The notes under the pieces were generated by a model. The model searched no databases and had not been told where the DNA came from. It saw only the letters and a program-made list of their open reading frames with translations. From contig NZ_JAGQEG010000047.1 in the NCBI RefSeq assembly GCF_018305005.1, forward strand, positions 1 to 43,991: a stretch of 43,991 nucleotides of DNA, written 5' to 3'. The translations under genes and the position numbers were made by a program. Positions 35,601-42,774 of this stretch are shown here, one piece after another. Source of the stretch: Collimonas silvisoli (GTDB lineage Bacteria > Pseudomonadota > Gammaproteobacteria > Burkholderiales > Burkholderiaceae_D). The stretch's first letter is position 1. The number at the start of each line of letters is the position of its first letter.

Positions 35601-37367
35601 GAACCCAGTCAAATCCGTTTCCGCTTTATTGAGATCAAAGTGCTCGAAAACGACCCTGCCTGTTCCGCCTATTGCGCCGCTACCTGCTGTGAGAGTACCG
35701 GCTCCTTGTAACGGATTTCCGGCACTATCTGGGGCATATATATACGTAGTGCCATCGCTGGCGGTCCAGGTAAAACTGGAAGTCGCGTCGACCGCCCCGA
35801 TGAGTTGTGTGTTTCCAACCCACACTGTGCCCTTACCACCAATGTCAACAATGTAATCCGTACTAGAGCTGATACCGGTAAATTCGAACTTGTCGTTAAT
35901 ACCTTGACCATACAACCAATCATTTGCGAAACCGGCTTGCAGGTAATTAGTACCTTTGCCCCCCTTCAGAGTGTCGTTTCCAGAGCCAGCGATCAACACA
36001 TTACTGCCATTGCCACCGACAAGCATATTCCCTGAGGCACCGCCGATCATGACATAGTCACCGCCAAAGCCACCGGAAGCACTCATGCCTCCACTACCAG
36101 CCTGGACGAACCAGTTATTGGAGGAGGCGACAATAGCTTCCGCCATGGCGTCATTGTTCCAGATGAGTTGATCGGCTGCAGTGACAAGCCGCTGCCTACC
36201 CAACTGGACGCCGCTATCATGCGCAGCAATATCGCCTAAATTGAAACTGACGCCGCCATCGACGCTGTTGAAAAACGCTTGATAAGTGGCGCCTGCGACA
36301 CCGGATGGAGGAAGAACCCAGTAGTAATCTTCGATCGCCGCCGATATCACCGCATTGTCAATCGGACTGGATTGCACGACACCATTTTTCCCGAGCTTTG
36401 CCATATCCTCCGCAAACAAGGTCAGAGGACCGGACGCAGGGTTGGCCGTGCCTATCAGCGGACTTTGCGCGTTCAACAACTCTGTCATAAAATCGGCAGG
36501 CCTACCTTCCAGGGCTCGCGCGTAAAGCGTTTTATCAAATAGCGCCGACAACAACGTCGGTAATTGCAGCGTATCCAATCGTAATTGATTACTGATTTCA
36601 AGAAGCGCGTGCAAAACGATAGAATGCAAATTCACTGATCCAACGGCATCACCACCGCCGACTGTAATTTGATTGTTTTTGCCGACGACAAAGAGTGAGT
36701 TACCGAGGATCCCTCCAAATTTTTGATTCAGCACCTCACCTTTAACGTAATAAGCCGTGACATCTGATTGGCGAGCCAAACTCACCCCATTCCCAAGTAA
36801 AGGAATAAAACTCACCAATTTGGGATCTACGTAGCCATTTGCCGCCAGCGCTGTCGCCGTAGCAGCTGCGACTATTGGATTCATCGCAGTAGCCATGAAC
36901 GGTGCATCAGCAAATATCGTTGATTGCACGTCGAACCATACCGACAAAATGGAAGCGAGACCAGCGCCAAGTGAATGGCCGGTGAAAGTAATATGAGCGC
37001 CGGGATTAGCGGCTTTGACCCGCTCATAATAGAGCGCGGCCAAGATCAATTGCGATGAACCGAAACCTGAACCCAGCCCAATATCTGCCAGTGCATCCGC
37101 GGCTGTTTGCCCATTGTTCGATCCGATAAGAAAATCCGTTCCCTCGAAAGCAATGACGATATCGCTTCCGTTTTGATATGCGGATGCAGAAAACCCACTG
37201 CTCAGTGCATTATTCGACGTATCAGAGGGAGCTGGAACATTCGTTACCTGCATCCAGCCTGATGGCAGATTTCTATTTGCAATTCTGTTAGATACACCCC
37301 GGTTATCGTTATAGGCTGCGGCTGACAGAATTGCATATATTGCTGGTGATATAGTTGTTGATGACAT
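26655..37367 (-). CDS. Giant RTX exoprotein with N-terminal class-3-lipase-like domain
   Basis: A 3570-residue secreted protein. Residues about 1-300 look like a lipase: VIAFEGTD (72-78) as oxyanion region and GHSLG at 130-134 with nucleophile Ser132. Calcium-binding RTX nonapeptides (GGxGxDxLx types) fill about 435-495, 750-880 and 930-1300. Two module blocks follow (about 1310-1975 and 2545-3410), each module joining a NxTLTG..GTGN beta segment to NSGNDTLIAGSGNDTLxGG. Residues about 1990-2530 lack RTX repeats and instead carry NADGS/YYxNG repeats like those of RHS/YD proteins. A haemolysin-related calcium domain (GGNFAYADLNLQKSGNNLILNMG) precedes the C-terminal export signal region. A KVKRKR cluster near 1388 is out of character. 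AGGA lies 7 bases before the ATG. Flanked by ABC, HlyD and TolC genes. Lipolytic activity is inferred. Confidence 0.9.
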   Translation of the reverse strand: MSSTTISPAIYAILSAAAYNDNRGVSNRIANRNLPSGWMQVTNVPAPSDTSNNALSSGFSASAYQNGSDIVIAFEGTDFLIGSNNGQTAADALADIGLGSGFGSSQLILAALYYERVKAANPGAHITFTGHSLGAGLASILSVWFDVQSTIFADAPFMATAMNPIVAAATATALAANGYVDPKLVSFIPLLGNGVSLARQSDVTAYYVKGEVLNQKFGGILGNSLFVVGKNNQITVGGGDAVGSVNLHSIVLHALLEISNQLRLDTLQLPTLLSALFDKTLYARALEGRPADFMTELLNAQSPLIGTANPASGPLTLFAEDMAKLGKNGVVQSSPIDNAVISAAIEDYYWVLPPSGVAGATYQAFFNSVDGGVSFNLGDIAAHDSGVQLGRQRLVTAADQLIWNNDAMAEAIVASSNNWFVQAGSGGMSASGGFGGDYVMIGGASGNMLVGGNGSNVLIAGSGNDTLKGGKGTNYLQAGFANDWLYGQGINDKFEFTGISSSTDYIVDIGGKGTVWVGNTQLIGAVDATSSFTWTASDGTTYIYAPDSAGNPLQGAGTLTAGSGAIGGTGRVVFEHFDLNKAETDLTGFLGIHFREQSAVVAGTGSDPFASGNYAPTNAAVAAQGDVQGLTIYASAISDQAQTITLALAGGNGSQFAVNTGADLLSFSNGTVTLTIPAGADSVTVGLVYTGDPTQSQSVQLTSTLVGAANSNGNPLVSNALGVTFNAGPAPAIPTNAITGIVHPDNPSVKVYTGDGGDDLITTGSGQNSIIGGGGSDSIVGGSGNDTVRTGDGNSTIGGGGGQDIILVGNGSNQIYAGSAVSLSTAMSQSRAATASNQKGIFIGVGNGNNTIVGGTGNDAIFVGTGNNTIVAGPGSVTVVGGVETSGVQPDWSTTPSSTANSLGVVFHDVSYAAAPFNAPAGYDGSMVASAPPGTGNDTIFGGTGDSVFILSNGDNYVDAGGGNDQIWAGVGSNTIFGGAGNDTIAGGGGSIYIDAESGNDLIVADGGNATVFGGTGNDSIFSGDNTDNWATSTTTNNSYLEAGSGNTALFGTGGKDTLIGGSGTDSLIGGAGTEYLKAGSGNTLMDGGAGQDTLLGGAGNDVLNAGDGSTYAQAGSGATTITGGAGSDTLVAGSGKDSITAGSGNTTIIGGSGVDTIVGGTGNNSIDAGDGGDTSGATMVTAGSGNTTVHGGAGVDEIFGGSGANILYAGDGGTAGGATTVIAGTGNTTVHGGAGIDLLFGGAGTDILYAGDGGTAEHATSVTGGSGSDTLVAGAGTDLFFGGAGSATYVINGDSGNTTIVNSAASDTLQFGAGVSIADITANASTSSSGNAVTLTLNQGGSVTFDQGALSQATFADGTVATVAQLLSPAFAIGNTTYAAVNDVLGKVKRKRPPTQYLTLTGTADISGAGNNVNDVIAANAGNDTLIAGSANDTLIGGGASEVYVVSAAAGTVTTINHSSNADTLSFKAGVSQANLTVSTAAAADGSLIATLKNSKGGAVVIDGSRNGDMLDRIGFVDGSSASLGEMLAQLSVGPTAATSAVNVTLASGIQNMTLTGTANLSATGNARDDVITANTGHDTLIAGTGNDTLNGSGGIANYVVNAGDGNVVIRNSGSADTLTFGAGISKSNLVTSSAVVGGVTVVTIADNAGGSVTVQGGGLNKVSFADGSTVSLTQLLSPSYSDGKTGYSTVSTTAGAGIVTLNMTGSADVTAAANALNDTIQANSGNDTLIAGSGNDTLIGGGASDTYVIAAGTQVTTIEHSGTADKLRVGNGVSLANLSATAAKAADGSSIITIRNSLGGSVAIDASANGPLDQIGFANGGTASLSALLAQATTGITAATSAVDVTLGQGIQNMILTGKSNLTATGNDVDDVITANSGNDTLIAGSGNDTLKGGGGTATYAVNAGNIGNVVTISNSGSADTLAFGTGIALSSVIASSAVVNGETVVTLQVNGGSTVAIDNPAFSKVAFANGITTTLAALLKQSAPVVTADTTLGNSGGTIRTSQISGATDTAVFNADGRMLSDTTLIGDRSTGTYTQTTVLYNLNGTITTSVISANKGSGSIAVDKGTPVAFSTGQTPSVNAAGDIVITAPDTASDNLGGTRKTIYLSNGTETIVSNANGDILTEIMPGAGMDANGNKVPAIIVGNILSNADTAVWLTDVSLLTQSSDSTTVTTSAQAYTTTVSQAGGSKVSLLTKADGSAVYSGSNGAGKTWIDTFNADGTIILQTLNNGILSSNEQLATDGTEVTTSYYANGTTKDVLTAHLLDDVFDHSDYYQDGSIDGVYHTNADGSYTDTVYSDNGPVSFTNVTNADGSSREAWYDAKGTLTSTDIIAANGTGTTTYYNPDGSVSGSTPDPQWVVHLRLESPPPRPTLQQMPSTTTVLANGLSTTTNYYLSSSISSVVTTGPDGTVTHDRYTPNGMLSKELVTYSDGSTSNTSYYANGNKTSTTVRSAGSVRTSNYDGLGTLVGDSWQKPDGTSGVDTFHPGGSSSGWSSYPNGNYSAYTNDGLGKIVTTNYTPGSDGIITVPVLSSTNGVLAANIENVTLIGSFDLAVTGNSLNDTITGNAGNDTLHAGTGNDILRAGTGKDTLISGSGSDTLFGGSGSTTYVVNAGDGKTTIAQSGKADTLNFGAGITAGSITANSQVVNGATVLTLTMDGGNVVTITNPAFSQVDFADGSTTTLSALLAHTAASMTSATSIVMPAGKTNLTLTGSASISGTGNNLADVISANSGNDTLIAGSGLATLIGGSGNDTFVIDNPGDVIVEAANTGKNTEQTSVSTTLAAHVQNLTGIGSAALTLAGNNLANVITANSGADTLIAGSGIATLIGGSGNDTFVIDNASDVITKSANTGNNTEQTSVSATLAAHVQNLTGIGSGALALTGNNLANVITANNGDDTLVAGSGVATLVGGSGNDLFIVNNASDVINAQVGGVNAVQSSNSYTLGINQQNLTGTGTGNLVLTGNGLVNAITGNHGNDTLIAGSGVATLIGNSGNDTFVVDNIGDTVSELGSTGRSTVLTSVNYYVLPANIQNLTGTGSANLILIGNYLNDVITGNTGADTLVAGAGNDTLISGSGNDTLVAGSGQNTLIGGAGGDTFSGNAGTAAAGATTYVVNAGDGDIRINNSASNDVLEFGSGITSSSINASSTGTGSATVVTLTISGGKSVVINSPAFTRVSFADGTTATLATLLAQSLTAVASAVSIVMPATVTKLTLTGTASISGTGNSLADTIIANSGNDTLIAGSGVATLVGGAGNDTFVVNNAADVIQAKSTGTNSNAVLTSVSYVLPANVQSITGTGTGMLTLTGNTLDDVITANSGSDSLIGGSGTSILEGGAGNDHLTEASGNGVLLGGAGTDVITGGTGHNFIVGGTGNDTLTTGSGSNIIAFNKGDGQDVVTAAAGTNNTISLGGNFAYADLNLQKSGNNLILNMGTTEHITLQNWYAGSNKVTNLQVIDAAMSDFKHGSTDALRNSNVENFNFQALVTSFNQALAANPKLSSWALTNALLTDHLSSSDTTALGGDLAYSYGTRGSLTGMNVATAQSELSSAQFATAAQTLHPWGSVSGGAAQIR
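28741..29226. repeat. Tandem 243-base repeat (81 residues) inside the RTX gene
   Basis: Two adjacent units, 28741-28983 and 28984-29226, align without gaps and look about four-fifths identical. Each encodes one HVQNLTGIGS...NVITANSG...GGSGNDTFVIDN module. Related but more diverged units lie on both sides, so the block can gain or lose modules in frame by recombination. Assemblies from short reads may collapse here. Confidence 0.7.
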
Positions 37368-37408
37368 GTTCCATCCTAATATTAAGGCGCTAGTATTATT
37401 TAATTTAC

Positions 37409-37948
37409 TTAGTAAACGAATGTCGGATCAATTCGTTTGAAGTATTTAGGGAGAGTCGGATCACCGTTTACTTCGACACTTTTCTTTTTTGCCAGCGTCA
37501 AAAGTGTCGTGTCTTTTGGAGGAAAGCTTTCAATCAGCATATTCGTTGCGTAAATCGCTTCAGGAATCTGCTCGAACGGTATTCGTTTCCAACTGTCTCT
37601 CTCCCACAGAAAACCAATGTAAGGCGGGGTGGGATTTCCATAAAGCCTGGCTTCTCGCACAGTAGGAGGAATTCCAACAACATAGAGTCGTCCCTCATTC
37701 ACATTCAAGATTAAAGGATCCAGATTTTCATGCCACACCAATGGCTTTGCGGAAAATTCCGGTAGATTGATTGTGAGCCACGCCTCTCGCGCAATTCTGC
37801 CGTCAGAACGTTTTTTCTGTTCGACGACGATAATTCGGCCGTCATTGAGTTTCACCTCTTCTTGCCATGTAACGATAATTTGAGAACAGGCGCTTAGATT
37901 CATCATGCATCCGACAATCACAATCAGTTGGACAAGTTTTTTTATCAC
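37409..37948 (-). CDS. Predicted lipoprotein of unknown function
   Basis: A 179-residue protein starting at GTG 37948 behind AAAGGAA. A short hydrophobic signal (LVQLIVIVGCMMNLSAC) ends in an LSAC lipobox, so Cys21 is likely lipidated. Ser22 and Gln23 follow, so by the +2 rule the protein would go to the outer membrane. The mature part contains VTWQEEVKLNDGRIIVVEQKKRSDG and LPEFSAKPLVWHENLDPLIL and has no catalytic motif I know. It sits directly upstream of the RTX gene (41-base gap) within the secretion locus. It could aid surface attachment of the exoprotein or protect the producer from its lipase, but this is speculation. Confidence 0.75.
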   Translation of the reverse strand: MIKKLVQLIVIVGCMMNLSACSQIIVTWQEEVKLNDGRIIVVEQKKRSDGRIAREAWLTINLPEFSAKPLVWHENLDPLILNVNEGRLYVVGIPPTVREARLYGNPTPPYIGFLWERDSWKRIPFEQIPEAIYATNMLIESFPPKDTTLLTLAKKKSVEVNGDPTLPKYFKRIDPTFVY

Positions 37949-38256
37949 GATTTAATTCCTTTAGTAATTTTGATCACGCTAGGGCAAGCGCTAATACACC
38001 GCCTAATAATCTTATTCACTCTTCTGGATGGGGCAGATAGGTATTTTTAGCCATTTCGTCTGCGCAAGAAAAAATGGCGATTGGCGCAAAAAACCAAAAA
38101 ATAAAAATTGACTCAATCAAGGAAATGATTTTCCTTGTTCCATTTCTGGTGAAATTCGTTCTCATAAATAGTCTCAAAATGGAGTCGTTAACCTTGCAGG
38201 AATTACGTTGTTTTCTCATTTCAAATGCAAATGCAAATTCAATTTTTGGTGAATAC
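37949..38256. other. AT-rich gap between the ABC exporter gene and the lipoprotein gene
   Basis: About 308 bases clearly richer in A and T than the neighbouring genes. A minus-strand frame from 38297 to 38016 (93 residues, one hydrophobic helix IISLIESIFIFWFFAPIAI near the end) overlaps the exporter's last 41 bases; it lacks a clear ribosome site or known family, and I do not call it a gene. A promoter for the lipoprotein and RTX genes may lie here. Confidence 0.45.
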
Positions 38257-40509
38257 TCAAGTTGGAGATTTGCTTCCCACTCCGTGAAGCTCGACATGCG
38301 AATTAACTGCAGTCAGCGTCATCGATCCGATCCGCACCACCTCATCCACCAGCAAACTCTTCGGCAACGCATGGGTGATGAACAGCATCGTCACCTTGCC
38401 CTTCAATTGATTGATGGTGCCCGCAAAATGTTCGGCAGTCGCTGAATCGAGACTGCTGGTCGCCTCATCGAATACCAAAATTTTCGGTTGCTTGAGCAAG
38501 GCTCTGGCAATCGCCATCCGCTGCTTTTGACCGCCGGATAATCCGACGCCACGTTCACCGATCTCGGTCTGGTAGCCCTGCGGGAGACGCTCGATAGTGT
38601 CGTGAATCTCCGCCATGCGGCAGGCATGGACAACCTGGTCGAAGGTTGCATGCGGATTGGCCATCAACAGGTTGTCGTAGATGGAGCCGGAGAACAGGAC
38701 GGTCTCTTGCGGCACGACGCCAAAATAGTGGCGCAATTCGTTCGCCGAGAGATAGCGGATATCGTTGCCATCGAGCTTGATCTGGCCTTCGGATGGAACG
38801 TAGAAGCCTTGTAACAGCTTGGTCAGCGTACTTTTACCGGAACCTGAGGGACCCATGATTGCAATCACCTTACCTGGCGTAACCGTCAAGCCAAAATTCT
38901 GGTACAGATACGGCAGATTCTCGCCATACCGAAAACTCAGATTGTCGATCTCGATGCTACCCTTGCTCTCGCGCAGGCGACTGGGCAGGATCGAATACGG
39001 TTCTTTCGGCGCGTTCATGATGTCCCCCAGCCGTTGCACCGACATATTCGCCGTTTGAAACTGCTGCCACAAACCGACGATGCGCAACATCGGTTGCGAG
39101 ACTCTGCCTGCGAACATCTGAAAAGCGATCAGCATACCGATCGTGAAATCGCCGTTGTGCATCACGGTATAGGCGCCGACAACCAGGATCATCAGCGACA
39201 TCAGTTGCTCGATGCCGTTGGCAACCACGTTATAGGTGTTGGCAATTTGCTTCATCCTGAAACCCGCCTGCAGGTAGTCGGCCAGATAGTCGCCGTAGCG
39301 CGCCGACAGTTGCGGCTCCATCTGCAGGCTCTTGACGGTTTCCAGTCCGGATACATATTCGGTAATGAATGCCTGATTACGCGCACCCAGCAAAAATTGA
39401 TGGTTGAGACGACCGCGGAAAACCGGCGCCATGATTAAGCTAAGCACGACGATGGCGCCGATCAGGGACAAGGCAACCAGGGTCAACGTGACGTTGTAAT
39501 AGAACATGATGCCGACGAAGATCAGCAAGAACGGCAAATCGAGAATCAGCGACACGGCTGCGCTGGCGACAAATTCACGAATGCTTTCCACCCCATGCAG
39601 GCGCGCAGCGATGACACCCGTCGGGCGATGCTCGAAGTAGCGCGGCGGCAGTTTGAAGAGATGATCGAAGACGGCACTGCCCAGGACGGCGTCGACCCGG
39701 TTGCCGGTGTGCAGAACCAGATACTGACGGACCCACGACAGCAACGCCGAGAACAGCATGAAGACAGCCAGACCGATGGCGATGACAATCAGGGTGCTTT
39801 CTGTGCGATGCACTACCACTTTGTCGATGACGACTTGCGTAAACAATGGCGTACCGAGCGCCAGCAACTGGATGATCAGCGAGGCAATCAGAACGTCGCG
39901 CCATACGCGGCGATGTTTTAAAAGTTCTGGGATAAACCAGCTGAAACCGAATTTGCTCTGATCGGCTTGCGCGCCGTCCGGGTCCGTGATTGTTTTGGCA
40001 TTCAGCGCGAGCTGGAACACGGTGCCGGCATAGGACGCCGCGAACTCAGCCTGCGTCAAGGTTTTGGGCGTGTTGCTGCCGGCGTCGAATAGGATGACGT
40101 TATCGTCATTGATTTGCACGATGATGGCAGGACGACTGGTTCTGGGTGCAGGTTCGACGCCGGCATCGTTGGCCGCTTGTGCCGACGCATCGGGAAGCGG
40201 ATTGCCGCCTTCTTGAGTACGCATGACGACCAGGCATGGCAGATGCAACGCAGCTAACGCCTTGCTATCGCAGTCCTTGCGCTTGATCTTGAAACCTAAG
40301 GCACGTCCGGCGTGCACCATTGAGTCGGCACTGTAAGGGGGTGGAAACTGCTGCTGCAATAGATCGCTGTCGAATGGCTTGCCGTTCAGCGCGCAGAAAC
40401 TCCCCATCGCCCAAGTGACATCTTGAACCGAAAACGCATGAGTCAAAGCAGATTGTTTGCGCTCTGAAGCAAGACTTGTGGAGAGCAGCTTTAATATTCG
40501 ACGGCGCAT
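38257..40509 (-). CDS. Type I secretion ABC exporter (HlyB-like, ATPase plus permease)
   Basis: A 750-residue inner-membrane exporter with an N-terminal C39-peptidase-like domain (about 20-150). The region that should hold the catalytic Cys reads VQDVTWAMGSFCALNG, not the active QxxxxDCG pattern, so it is probably the inactive substrate-docking form seen in HlyB. Six transmembrane helices occupy about 195-470. The ATPase domain has Walker A GPSGSGKST near 552, the signature LSGGQKQR near 656, Walker B ILVFDEATSSLD near 676 and a later ITHALP His switch. It lies 74 bases after the glycosyltransferase and is separated from the HlyD and TolC genes by the 10.7-kb RTX gene. The expected cargo is that RTX protein. 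Confidence 0.93.
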   Translation of the reverse strand: MRRRILKLLSTSLASERKQSALTHAFSVQDVTWAMGSFCALNGKPFDSDLLQQQFPPPYSADSMVHAGRALGFKIKRKDCDSKALAALHLPCLVVMRTQEGGNPLPDASAQAANDAGVEPAPRTSRPAIIVQINDDNVILFDAGSNTPKTLTQAEFAASYAGTVFQLALNAKTITDPDGAQADQSKFGFSWFIPELLKHRRVWRDVLIASLIIQLLALGTPLFTQVVIDKVVVHRTESTLIVIAIGLAVFMLFSALLSWVRQYLVLHTGNRVDAVLGSAVFDHLFKLPPRYFEHRPTGVIAARLHGVESIREFVASAAVSLILDLPFLLIFVGIMFYYNVTLTLVALSLIGAIVVLSLIMAPVFRGRLNHQFLLGARNQAFITEYVSGLETVKSLQMEPQLSARYGDYLADYLQAGFRMKQIANTYNVVANGIEQLMSLMILVVGAYTVMHNGDFTIGMLIAFQMFAGRVSQPMLRIVGLWQQFQTANMSVQRLGDIMNAPKEPYSILPSRLRESKGSIEIDNLSFRYGENLPYLYQNFGLTVTPGKVIAIMGPSGSGKSTLTKLLQGFYVPSEGQIKLDGNDIRYLSANELRHYFGVVPQETVLFSGSIYDNLLMANPHATFDQVVHACRMAEIHDTIERLPQGYQTEIGERGVGLSGGQKQRMAIARALLKQPKILVFDEATSSLDSATAEHFAGTINQLKGKVTMLFITHALPKSLLVDEVVRIGSMTLTAVNSHVELHGVGSKSPT

Positions 40510-40583
40510 TATTGGCTTAAAAAGGCTGCGTTAACTACAAAAAGAATCGATATAGAAGAGTGAGATAACTCGTTTTGGGACGT

Positions 40584-41804
40584 CTACAAAACCAGTTTTT
40601 CAATCAGGCCCAACTGTGCCGGCAAGCAAATTGTCCGCAGATCGAATCTGTCGACAATGGTGCGGCGGGCGTTGTGTCTGATTTGTGCATGCGCGCGAGC
40701 GTCTTCCAGTGCTTCGACAACGCGCTGTGAAATCTCGCCTGGTGAAAAAAAATCGACGAGAATGCCGTTTTCGCCGTCTCGAATCACTTCTTCTACCGGG
40801 GCCGTTCTGGAACCGACGACAAGACACCCCGTGGACATGGCTTCCAGCATCGACCACGACAACACGAACGGAAAAGTGAGATAAACGTGGACGCGCGATA
40901 TCTGCAGGATCGCGAGAAAGGACGAATACGGCACTTTGCCAAGAAAGTGCACGCGGCTGAGATCGATCGCATCTCCCAGCTCGTTCAGCAAACGCTGCCG
41001 AAAGGTCAAGCCGTCAGCTAAACCTGGCCCATAGCTGGTTTCATCACCGCCGACAATCACGACATGGGCGTTTGGACGACGATCCAAAATGGCAGGAAGA
41101 CTGCGCATGAAACTCGGAAAACCACGATAGGGCTCCAGGTTGCGCGCAACATAAGTGACCACTTCGTCACCCTGTTGCAAGACGATCTCGGTGCCTGGAA
41201 TGCTAAAACTGGCGTTATCGTTCGGCCTAACCAGTTGGGTATCGATTCCCTCGTGGATGACACTGATGATCGACTGATAGCGTAGCGGATAGACGGACCG
41301 TTGCCACAGCGTCGGACATTGCCCCCAGTCGACCGATTCCAACGCCAGCAGATTGCCGAGGTTTTTCGTCCGCAAACGCGGCGGCCTGTCCGGCGTGGAA
41401 GGATCATTCGGATCAAAGCCGACGTCAGCGCCCTGCTCCTTATAGAAAAATTCGAAATAACCTAATAACGGCGTATTCGGAAAGACATCTTTCAGATACC
41501 AGATTTCTCCCCAGCCGTTGTGGCCAAGCATGATGTCCGGCACGAAGCCGGAATGCTTCAATTCCATCGCAACCCGCGCCACTTCCTGCCCATTCAGTAT
41601 GCCGGCCTCGGTCTCGCGCAGATAATGATGGATCCCTGGGGTCACAACCCTTTGAGGCCTATAGACAATCTTCTTCACACCCGGAATCGATGCGTCCTGG
41701 CGCTGGGTAATAAAGACGATCTCGTTTCCTGGAACGGACGCCAGGTGACAGGCAAGATGGAGATATTGGCCAGGGAAATTTTGGTGAACGAAGAGAATTT
41801 TCAT
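40584..41804 (-). CDS. GT-B glycosyltransferase (family 4-like) at the secretion locus
   Basis: A 406-residue glycosyltransferase-like protein. The N-terminal MKILFVHQNFPGQYLHLA and the C-terminal SWSMLEAMSTGCLVVGSRTAPVEEVIRDGENGILVDFF mark a GT-B enzyme that uses a nucleotide sugar. In the usual EX7E motif the first Glu position holds Phe, while the second Glu (LEAM) is kept. The frame is open to a TTG at 41864, but ATG 41804 begins the conserved strand. It is transcribed toward the exporter gene with a 74-base gap. It might glycosylate the RTX protein or a surface polysaccharide; sequence cannot decide. Confidence 0.8.
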   Translation of the reverse strand: MKILFVHQNFPGQYLHLACHLASVPGNEIVFITQRQDASIPGVKKIVYRPQRVVTPGIHHYLRETEAGILNGQEVARVAMELKHSGFVPDIMLGHNGWGEIWYLKDVFPNTPLLGYFEFFYKEQGADVGFDPNDPSTPDRPPRLRTKNLGNLLALESVDWGQCPTLWQRSVYPLRYQSIISVIHEGIDTQLVRPNDNASFSIPGTEIVLQQGDEVVTYVARNLEPYRGFPSFMRSLPAILDRRPNAHVVIVGGDETSYGPGLADGLTFRQRLLNELGDAIDLSRVHFLGKVPYSSFLAILQISRVHVYLTFPFVLSWSMLEAMSTGCLVVGSRTAPVEEVIRDGENGILVDFFSPGEISQRVVEALEDARAHAQIRHNARRTIVDRFDLRTICLPAQLGLIEKLVL

Positions 41805-42550
41805 GTGCGCCGCGGGATTGAGTTCTCGTCTAACTCTTTGTTGTAATGCGAGATTGCTTGCCAACTATTCAGACGAGACGCCAATGCACCGATTTCCGTC
41901 GCTTTTGAAGAACGTAAGTACGTTTTATTACTTCGTCAATGATCTGAAAATCTGAATTAAATATCAATCAGCCAATCCCTAAAAGGTTGTAGGGATTTCC
42001 CTGCAGCAACAATCATTCCTCATTGGCGCGCAAGATGGCTATGCACAACAGATATGCAAGCGGAGGTGGGACGAGGGTTACAAGTTTCTTCGGAAAAAAT
42101 GAGTCGGCAGGCTAGCAACTCTAACGATGAGGTGGCAAGTTATGGACTATGGCTTACTGGTGCATGGCTTGAGACTGGGGCATTAAAGTCAGAAAGCGCT
42201 CAAGTAGCACACTTCGTCCTTGAGGAAATGATTAAAGGCTACCGTCGTAAGTCACGACCGCCGAGGATGGTTGTTAAGCCAGCCCGATACCTGCGCTCTG
42301 AAACTGCCGAGCCGAGCATTCGTTTCCCTCTACGATTCCGCAGTCAAAAAATCTATATCATTTTCTTGGCCAACGCTACGTAACGTTTCATACGATCTGA
42401 ACACCTTCTTATTTTCATCGGATATCGCTCAGTTGTATATCGTGCGGCACTGTGATTCCGTTGACCTACCACCGTCCACACGATGCCAATACCGTTCAAT
42501 CTGAGCCAAACATAGATGGCATACCGAATGGCATACCAGAACATCCAGAA
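41805..42550. other. Gene-poor region between the glycosyltransferase and tRNA-Ser
   Basis: About 745 bases without a convincing gene. A plus-strand frame at 42054-42383 (109 residues) has no recognisable domain or good ribosome site. Two copies of ATGGCATACC stand 12 bases apart at 42516-42537, close to the tRNA 3' side. No integrase or insertion-sequence ends were recognised. Confidence 0.5.
42516..42537. repeat. Short direct repeat ATGGCATACC-GA-ATGGCATACC
   Basis: Two identical 10-base words with a two-base spacer lie about 20 bases beyond the tRNA-Ser terminator. They could be a regulator site or scar of an element inserted next to the tRNA. There is no other support. Confidence 0.35.
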
Positions 42551-42580
42551 AAACAAAAACCCCTTAAACATCAAGGGGTT
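42551..42580 (-). terminator. Rho-independent terminator of tRNA-Ser
   Basis: Read on the minus strand, AACCCCTT, a 7-base loop and AAGGGGTT form a perfect 8-base stem followed by TTTGTTTTT. It lies 12 bases after the tRNA 3' end. Confidence 0.85.
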
Positions 42581-42592
42581 AGTGAAAATATC

Positions 42593-42682
42593 TGGCGGAA
42601 GGTGTGAGATTCGAACTCACGAAGGCTTTAACACCTCGCCAGTTTTCAAGACTGGTGCATTCAACCGCTCTGCCAACCTTCC
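42593..42682 (-). tRNA. tRNA-Ser (anticodon UGA)
   Basis: A 90-base tRNA with the CCA end encoded. The acceptor stem pairs GGAAGGT with ACCTTCC. The anticodon stem-loop CCAGTCTTGAAAACTGG shows anticodon TGA, reading UCA-type serine codons. The long variable arm (about GCGAGGTGTTAAAGCCTTC) and GTTCGAATC T-loop are typical of serine tRNAs. Confidence 0.95.
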
Positions 42683-42774
42683 GGGAAGGCCGCCATTATA
42701 CCCAATTTGCAAGAATTTAACGATGCTGGCGGCGCTTTTTATTGGAATTCTGCCGGGAAAAGCCGGCAAACGAC

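Noticed and set aside
26655-37367. Repeated units viewed as a CRISPR array or satellite DNA
   Set aside because: Repeats stay in frame, encode RTX modules and have no short constant repeats with unique spacers.
38016-38297. 93-codon minus-strand frame after the ABC exporter
   Set aside because: Overlaps the exporter by 41 bases, has no clear ribosome site and no family; kept only as a note in the gap entry.
42054-42383. 109-codon plus-strand frame near the tRNA
   Set aside because: No domain, no good start signal, composition not convincing.
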